Shown here: positions 58,550 through 64,000 of the stretch, piece by piece
How the letters are laid out: every line of letters begins with the position of its first letter
Numbering within the stretch: position 1 is the stretch's first letter
Assembly: GCA_905250125.1 (NCBI GenBank)
Contig: CAJNOL010000138.1
Location: 124,001 to 188,000 of the forward strand
Direction of reading: 5' to 3'
DNA length: 64,000 bases
Origin: Rotaria sordida
Lineage: Eukaryota; Rotifera; Eurotatoria; Philodinida; Philodinidae
Translations under genes and position numbers: made by a program
The notes under the pieces: generated by a model
Seen by the model: the letters and a program-made list of their open reading frames with translations, nothing else
The model's database searches: none
Told to the model about the DNA's origin: nothing

Positions 58550-59566
58550 TTATCGATATTCATCACCACAGTCACCAATGGCGCGGTACAAATCTCGTGA
58601 TTTTTGAGATACTGCATCGATCTGCTGACGATCGTCGTCATCGAGACTGAATTCGAATACTCTGGCGTTGTCCTGCAAATGTTCGCTTAATCCTAATCTG
58701 GCACCGATAATTACACCTCCTATGGCTGGCTTATCTAAAATGTAACGCACAGCAACATTAGCAATGCTAACAGTGTGCTTAGTTGCAATTTGTTTGAGAA
58801 CAACAAGCAATTCTTGAAATAATTGCCATCCACCCCAATGATCTACCATATTCTTATATTTTTTCAAACTAACAGTAGTCAAGTCTCCACCTCGTGGTTC
58901 CGATTTACCGAGATATTTTTCGGATAGCAAGCCACCGCAGATTGTACCATAAGTGAGCAGTTTAATATTATGTTGTTGGCAGAATTGTATCATTTTGACT
59001 TCCGGACGACGGTCGACTATGGAGAATTGTACTTGATTCGAAACGATTTTGATGCCAGCTTCGAGGATTATTTTTAAACGTTCAGTATCGAAATTTGTCA
59101 AAGCCAAATGTTTTATTTTGCCTTCTTTCTGCAGTTCCGACATATACTGTAGAGCATCGAGATAATTGTTGTTACGGTAGTCCCACCAATGAAATTGTAG
59201 CAAATCAATGGATTCCACACCCATTCTCATTAGAGACTTGTTAATGTTTTCTTCAACCAATTTTCTCGTCATTTTTATTGGCTGCGGCACCCATTTGGTG
59301 AAGACTTCTAGATTACCTAAAGCTTCTTTACCACGAGTAGCGAGTAACTGCCGTCTGAATTCGCCCATGAGGTCTTCCGCTGGTCCATAATGATCCGCTA
59401 AATCCCAAGTAGTAAAGCCAGCATCCACATAACGAAACATTTCTTGAATAGCAGCTGTTGGATCGATACGTCCATGACCACCAGATACTTGCCACATTCC
59501 ATTTAAAATTCGACAAATGTTTATATCAGGTGTAAGTTGCAATCGACTCAATGTGGGTAATGCCAT
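58550..59566 (-). CDS. Aldo/keto reductase family NADP(H)-dependent oxidoreductase
   Basis: Frame of 338 residues from the first ATG at 59566 (MALPTLSRLQ) to TAA, a typical AKR length. The catalytic tetrad is visible: Asp55 and Tyr60 in WDLADHYG, Lys91 in FTKWVP, His126 in LLQFHWWD. The (beta/alpha)8 barrel order is kept, and the C-terminal cofactor motif reads GGVIIGAR followed by the L-x-E-H/N-x-x-x-N pattern (LSEHLQDN). It should reduce carbonyls with NADPH in the cytosol; the substrate is unknown. The open frame extends 20 codons upstream without ATG to a probable splice acceptor (tgttaacag, exon edge 59616), so an additional 5' exon is possible. Codon use is GC-richer than in most neighbours, and the sequence resembles plant/algal/bacterial AKRs by impression only; a transfer origin is conceivable but not shown. 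Confidence 0.9.
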   Translation of the reverse strand: MALPTLSRLQLTPDINICRILNGMWQVSGGHGRIDPTAAIQEMFRYVDAGFTTWDLADHYGPAEDLMGEFRRQLLATRGKEALGNLEVFTKWVPQPIKMTRKLVEENINKSLMRMGVESIDLLQFHWWDYRNNNYLDALQYMSELQKEGKIKHLALTNFDTERLKIILEAGIKIVSNQVQFSIVDRRPEVKMIQFCQQHNIKLLTYGTICGGLLSEKYLGKSEPRGGDLTTVSLKKYKNMVDHWGGWQLFQELLVVLKQIATKHTVSIANVAVRYILDKPAIGGVIIGARLGLSEHLQDNARVFEFSLDDDDRQQIDAVSQKSRDLYRAIGDCGDEYR

Positions 59567-59626
59567 TCCTGAAGTTCGGAAGCGTGAGACTTCAAAAGTA
59601 GTTGATGAGCAGGTTTCTGTTAACAA

Positions 59627-60828
59627 CTAAATAAACGAAATAATCTACCTTTTTCATTCACAGTAATACAAGTTTATCATTTCTTTTTTAATTGATTATT
59701 TCTATTAAACAAATGATTACAACGGTCACTGACCTTGTATCATTATCAACTCTAGTTTACAATAAAAGAATATGCTTATATATAAATATTTTTTTTCTCC
59801 TCAATGCTCCTTTTTTTTTACTTTCATTATTCATTCACTTCTCATTCATGTGAACATACATGGAATTTTATAGGAGAAGAAACTGAAGAGTATTACATTC
59901 TTTTTAGTACAGTATTCAACATATCTTTACAAGAATGAAACGTGAATGAATAATGAAAGCAAAAAGTACGAATACAAAAAAAAAAGAAAGAATATCTATA
60001 TAGTTATATTCTTTTTTCTTAAACTACAGCTAATGTTGCATATGTGAATACGATTCTTATGAGCTCAACTAATGATATTTTATTCAAATAGTCGAAGAGA
60101 AAATTTATTCTAATATATGTTTAATAATGAAAATTTTTATGAATTATCCAAATGGAAATTGTGAACAATTGAAGTCTTCGGTATTCATTGCGATATTTTT
60201 TTCTCTTTTACTCAGTGTGAGATGTGAGTCTTGTTTCATATACTACAATAAAGTTCAGTATTATCAGTGAAAAACTATTACATAACTTGCAACTAACAAT
60301 AGATGATTCATCTTGAAGTGATTTGATTCCTGTATAGACTAGAATCATTCTACAGTACAAATTAAGATACACCTGAAAGTTAGCTTTACGATCAACTTTA
60401 AAGATAGAAGATATTGTTTTACTGTGAAGTTTTACTCCGAATTTATGTTCCTAGCATTATCAAGACCTAGATTGATAATATGTCTATGATTTAGAACAAG
60501 AAGAATCTGATTAGTGCATACTACGGCACAGTCATAGATCCGAATGAAAGATGTCAGGAAGGTAGAACATATGCAGACTTATCACCTTTTAAACTCTGAA
60601 AAGCAGAAATTGACAAGAAGTTTTATCAGAAAAAAAGTAGAAAGTATATTTTTGATATTAAGATATGTTTAAGTTTTGATTCACTATTATAACAATGGAT
60701 TTTTACAAAGAAATCTGATATTTATTGACCAAAATCAAGAACAACAACAGTCAGACAAATAAATATAGTTATTGAATATGCTTCTTTTATGTAGATTTTT
60801 CATCTGATTTGATGACTTGTAATAATTC
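59627..60828. other. Intergenic, no gene recognised
   Basis: AT-rich. Should include the promoter of the aldo/keto reductase and any 5' exon. The inverted pair attcattcacttctcattcatg (59828) and tgaatgaataatgaaagc (59943) may form a weak hairpin. Confidence 0.45.
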
Positions 60829-61142
60829 TTAACTACCTAATATATATTTATGTAATTCAGTACACAATAAGGTAGAATTTAACCGTATTTTTAATTCAAC
60901 TAATATAAGCCCTGTTGTCATACTAAATCTTCTATCATTTATTAAATGGTTCATTTGTGGAAATGCTGATTCGACATAAGCATTACTGTAAGGTAATGAA
61001 TATAAAAAACAAATGAACTTCTTAAAATTTGGTGATTCGGTGAGAGAAAATAAGAACATCCATAACTGATCAGATCTTTTTATTTTGTTGCCTGTTGAAT
61101 AATCATCATCAGCTTCTTTTCCATCATCGCATACGTTCACTA
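60829..61142 (-). pseudogene. hAT-family transposase C-terminal (dimerisation) fragment
   Basis: After a likely acceptor (gattttag, exon edge 61142) about 104 codons run to a stop. The segment FLYSLPYSNAYVESAFPQMN followed by HLINDRRFSMTTGLILVELKIRLN matches the hAT dimerisation pattern: LP-S-x-A-x-V/E-R/S-x-F, later an R/K-x-R-x-x-M block and a closing L-x-I-R-x-N. Catalytic Asp/Glu regions and the BED finger are absent from the flanks. It may be a relic or the last exon of a domesticated hAT gene. Confidence 0.55.
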
Positions 61143-61470
61143 CTAAAAATCAAAATAATCACTACACGGCACCAAAGAAATCCATTTTCGGAACCATTTT
61201 TTCCTTATTTTCTCCGACAAGAAACTAACTGAGGTTTGGAAATCTCGATTTAAGCAAGATTATTTCTAATAGACCATTGTCTATAAAGGAGAAATGTCTA
61301 TTAGACATGAGAAAAAGATTATTGTATGTAAAATTACACCCATCAAATTATAATGAGTTTTACAAAACGCATCACGATGATACAACATTCGTCGTTACTC
61401 TAAAAATGTCTATCACACCCTTACCATATAATAGCTCCATGGGTGTCGGTCTAAAAAGGATGAAAAATCG

Positions 61471-61743
61471 TCATAGTTCAAGGTTTCTTTGTACATAAAA
61501 AAGTGACAAACTAGTGAGTCGTCCAAAATTTGCCATATAGGCGATTGTATGAAGTATGGCTAGTACAGTTATAAATTGACCGACAAATTTATGAAAATCG
61601 ATATGATCATCGACAGGTAACATTTTTCGAAGAATTTTATTTGTACGAATAAATAAAATTGTTTGTTTCAACATAAGAACAATGATGAGTGAACAATTGA
61701 AATTCAGCAGCGTACCACCAATTCTTACAAAGACTACGAACAC
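61471..61743 (-). pseudogene. NADPH oxidase (NOX5/DUOX-like) transmembrane fragment
   Basis: About 90 codons. GGTLLNFNCSLIIVLMLKQT corresponds to the NOX helix II region and LPVDDHIDFHKFVGQFITVLA to helix III. Two histidines in FHK and ILH are 14 residues apart, the spacing of haem ligands in helix III of NOX proteins. The usual AH after the second His is AY. The 61743 end is an in-frame GTG, not a true start; the frame continues upstream a little. No flavin- or NADPH-binding exons and no other transmembrane exons were found nearby, so this looks like an isolated exon or pseudogene remnant. Confidence 0.6.
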
Positions 61744-63435
61744 ATGCGATTGGTTTATCGTGGCTCGATGGATAATAATTATATATATTTATTAATTATT
61801 TACTAGTAAATTAATAATTATTTTATTTTGCTTTACATTATTTACCTAATTATAAAGTAAAGTAAGCATGTCATCCCAACTGTAAAACAAGTCCTATCGA
61901 AAGCAAATCAAACAACCAAGAAAAACATCCTACTTCGTTTCTTCGAAACGTGAATAAATACATCGATTTCTTGTGTTTTTAGTGCATAAAAAAGAAACTG
62001 TTAAAAAAAGTACAGCATACAAATGTCAAACATAAAAGGACAAGCTTTGATTATATTTTGATTGCATTCATCACATGCTTATAAGATTTCTATTACAATT
62101 ATTCTATCACAAAATCACTTCCCTTTGATGTATCACTTTGAAAAGCATTTATCATTTACCACACAGGTATGATCATAAAAATATATATGGCATATATTGA
62201 GAATTTCTTTTCTGTTTATGGTTATTTTATCCTAAAGCAATCTACTTTTATATTACATGAGTGATGTTATAAGTCATGATTTAAAAAACAGAACATATAA
62301 AACAACACGAGTCAATGTTGTGAATATAGAAAAAAGGAAGTGACATATGATCAATAGAGAGAAAACTTATCATATTTTTTTTCCCCGACATAGCTGATTG
62401 TCAAGTATATATATATATATATATGTGATACGCTAGCTATATATCCTTGATTTCGGTATTTGTGTATGATGATATTGTGTTAGATTCAAAGTATATTCTT
62501 TTGGACATGCTTACAAGGTAGAGTTTAGAAAAATATCGTGGATAGTGATTCCTATCGTTAGATAATAGAAATGAAACCTTTATTTCTCAGCGATGAAAAT
62601 GTGTTGAAGATTGAAAATACTAACGTACACACATATAAAGTAGTACTATCTACTTCCTCAATCAAGATCGAAATTGGTGAAAATCGTTGATCAATGTTGG
62701 TCATAGCTCTCGTGCAATAACTGCTAGGTATATAAAGAAGGTTAGTGAATAAAATAGTTATGTAGTTGCTTCTCATGGTTACCTCTCTTTTCATTCATTT
62801 TTGTTCTTCGTAAATTAAGAATTGTTAACATATTGGAAAATGTAACTACCGTGAATATCATTCAGATTTTTCAAAAGAACTCTCCATAGAACTATATGGA
62901 GATGTCTACTGCAAGACATTTCCTTTCCTGCAAAAAAATCATAACCGCAACTTTCAAGAGTGTACATTATGGTGCGGTTTGATTACTGTAAAAATTTCTT
63001 CGTCAAATCACGAAGTATATATTTTACGTAGGTGTTAATCATTGGTTATTTTACTGTATTATATTCCTAATCATATTCATAAAAATCATCGAGCCAATCT
63101 GATGAAACGAAAATTTTAATCCAAAATGATGTTTTTTCCAATAGGATTTTTCATTATATATAGTCACTTCCTGGTTTATTGCGAATGTTTTTTTTTAATC
63201 GTTTGATTGAAAGATTATCCTATTTGTTGATAACAATACCTGACATAAAGACAACGTCATATTTTAGTTGTCGACGAAGGATGTCCTTTATTTCTTTTCA
63301 AATGATTTCCATTGATGATAGCATAAGATGAATCTCTTATCTCGTTCTATTTATTCGTATATCGGAAAATAGTGAATAGTCAAATTCTTTTTGTTTTTGT
63401 GTTTTCAGATTGTGTTACTTTTAAGACAAGACAAG
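61744..63435. other. Intergenic, upstream of the superoxide dismutase gene
   Basis: A (TA)n tract at about 62407-62424. Poly-pyrimidine and ttttcag at about 63402-63409 could be the acceptor of a 5' UTR intron for the following gene. No other feature. Confidence 0.45.
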
Positions 63436-64000
63436 ATGTTGACGCTGTCTGTAGTCGTCGTTCTGCTCCTCGTTTACAATAATCAATGTTCTATGATCGC
63501 CACAGCCGATGTTAAATATAATTTAAATACTACTTCGATCGGTGTTTTGACATTTACACAAGACAATGTGAATTCATCGGTGAAAATCACTGGTAGACTG
63601 GCAGGACTTTTTAGCAATACTTCATTGGTACGTGTGAAACAAAGGAAATAATTCTAATTGATTTTTCTGCAAATATGGGTTCTAGGGTTTTCACATTCAT
63701 GAATTTTCACTGATGGACGGCATAAGAAATTGTACTAAGGCTGGGCTTCACTTCAACCCATATAGTAAGCTCAATAGTCAATTCAAAATCACTGTTTGAG
63801 ATGTCTATTCATCTTATAACTTTTTTTTTCTGCAGATGTCAAACACGGATCTCAGAATGGTAGTCTAAGTAGTCGTCATGTTGGCGATCTTGGAAACATA
63901 CAGACGGATACAAACGGTACAGTCACAATTAACATTTCCGATTCTATCATTCAACTATATAATAAAAATCAAGCGATTTTCAATCTATCAGTAGTTGTGC
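63436..64000 (+). CDS. Secreted Cu/Zn superoxide dismutase (3' end outside window)
   Basis: Exons 63436-63627, 63686-63764 and 63836 to the window edge, phases consistent. Residues 1-19 (MLTLSVVVVLLLVYNNQCS) are a signal peptide, indicating extracellular or luminal location. The SOD fold follows: GFHIHEF gives two copper ligand histidines, GLHFNPY the bridging His, KHG and RHVGDLGNI the zinc ligands His, His and Asp, with the later SIIQLYN segment. The Cys in the GIRNCTKAG loop is present for the intrasubunit disulphide. The last copper His lies beyond the edge. The enzyme converts superoxide to hydrogen peroxide and oxygen. Confidence 0.92.

Overview
The window looks like an AT-rich metazoan genome, most probably a bdelloid rotifer (Rotaria, Adineta or Philodina type). 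Evidence for this: genes split by many very short GT...TAG introns (about 45-70 nt); two ADP-ribosyltransferase-TPR genes of a kind expanded in bdelloids; an FG-GAP/VCBS fragment; seven fold-back islands of degenerate TGTGGG/CCCACA, the hexamer I recall as the bdelloid telomere repeat; and many small non-autonomous transposon remnants. The organism call is inference.

Layout. 1-7163 (+): 3' half of an outer-arm axonemal dynein heavy chain (DNAH9/11/17 type), interrupted at 3318-5453 where the exons for AAA5-AAA6 should be. 11073-13091 (-): an intronless N-domain/ART/TPR protein whose catalytic Glu is Lys. 13940-14699: a fold-back MITE with TA target duplication. 15807-16211 (+): FG-GAP fragment. 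18065-18943 (-): a rhodopsin-like GPCR. 21485-32393 (-): a 15-exon KMT2C/D (Trr-like) H3K4 methyltransferase whose exon phases all agree and give a 1,338-residue protein with ePHD, FYRN, FYRC, SET and post-SET but no N-terminal PHD clusters. 33164-33704: a pogo/Tigger-like element. 34826-35245: the largest telomere-like fold-back. 35703-38192 (+): a second ART-TPR gene with an intact R-S-E triad. 39720-41815: a stack of unusual minisatellites, including an array that reverses orientation at its midpoint. 45883-50522 (+): a ZMYND8-like PHD-bromo-PWWP chromatin reader of 806 residues without MYND finger. 50717-51614 (-): an EF-hand sarcoplasmic-type calcium-binding protein. 54.5-57 kb: small fragments and an element with TIRs. 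58550-59566 (-): an aldo/keto reductase. 60.8-61.7 kb: hAT and NADPH-oxidase fragments. 63436-64000 (+): start of a secreted Cu/Zn superoxide dismutase, cut by the window edge.

The genes are ordinary eukaryotic single units, not operons. Two are chromatin factors of the H3K4 system (a KMT2C/D writer and a ZMYND8 reader; the mammalian counterparts meet at enhancers), 13 kb apart. The two ART-TPR genes share an uncharacterised N-terminal domain and differ in predicted catalytic competence, making them the most likely place for little-described biology. Much of the remaining DNA is repeat relics, mostly inverted-repeat structures.
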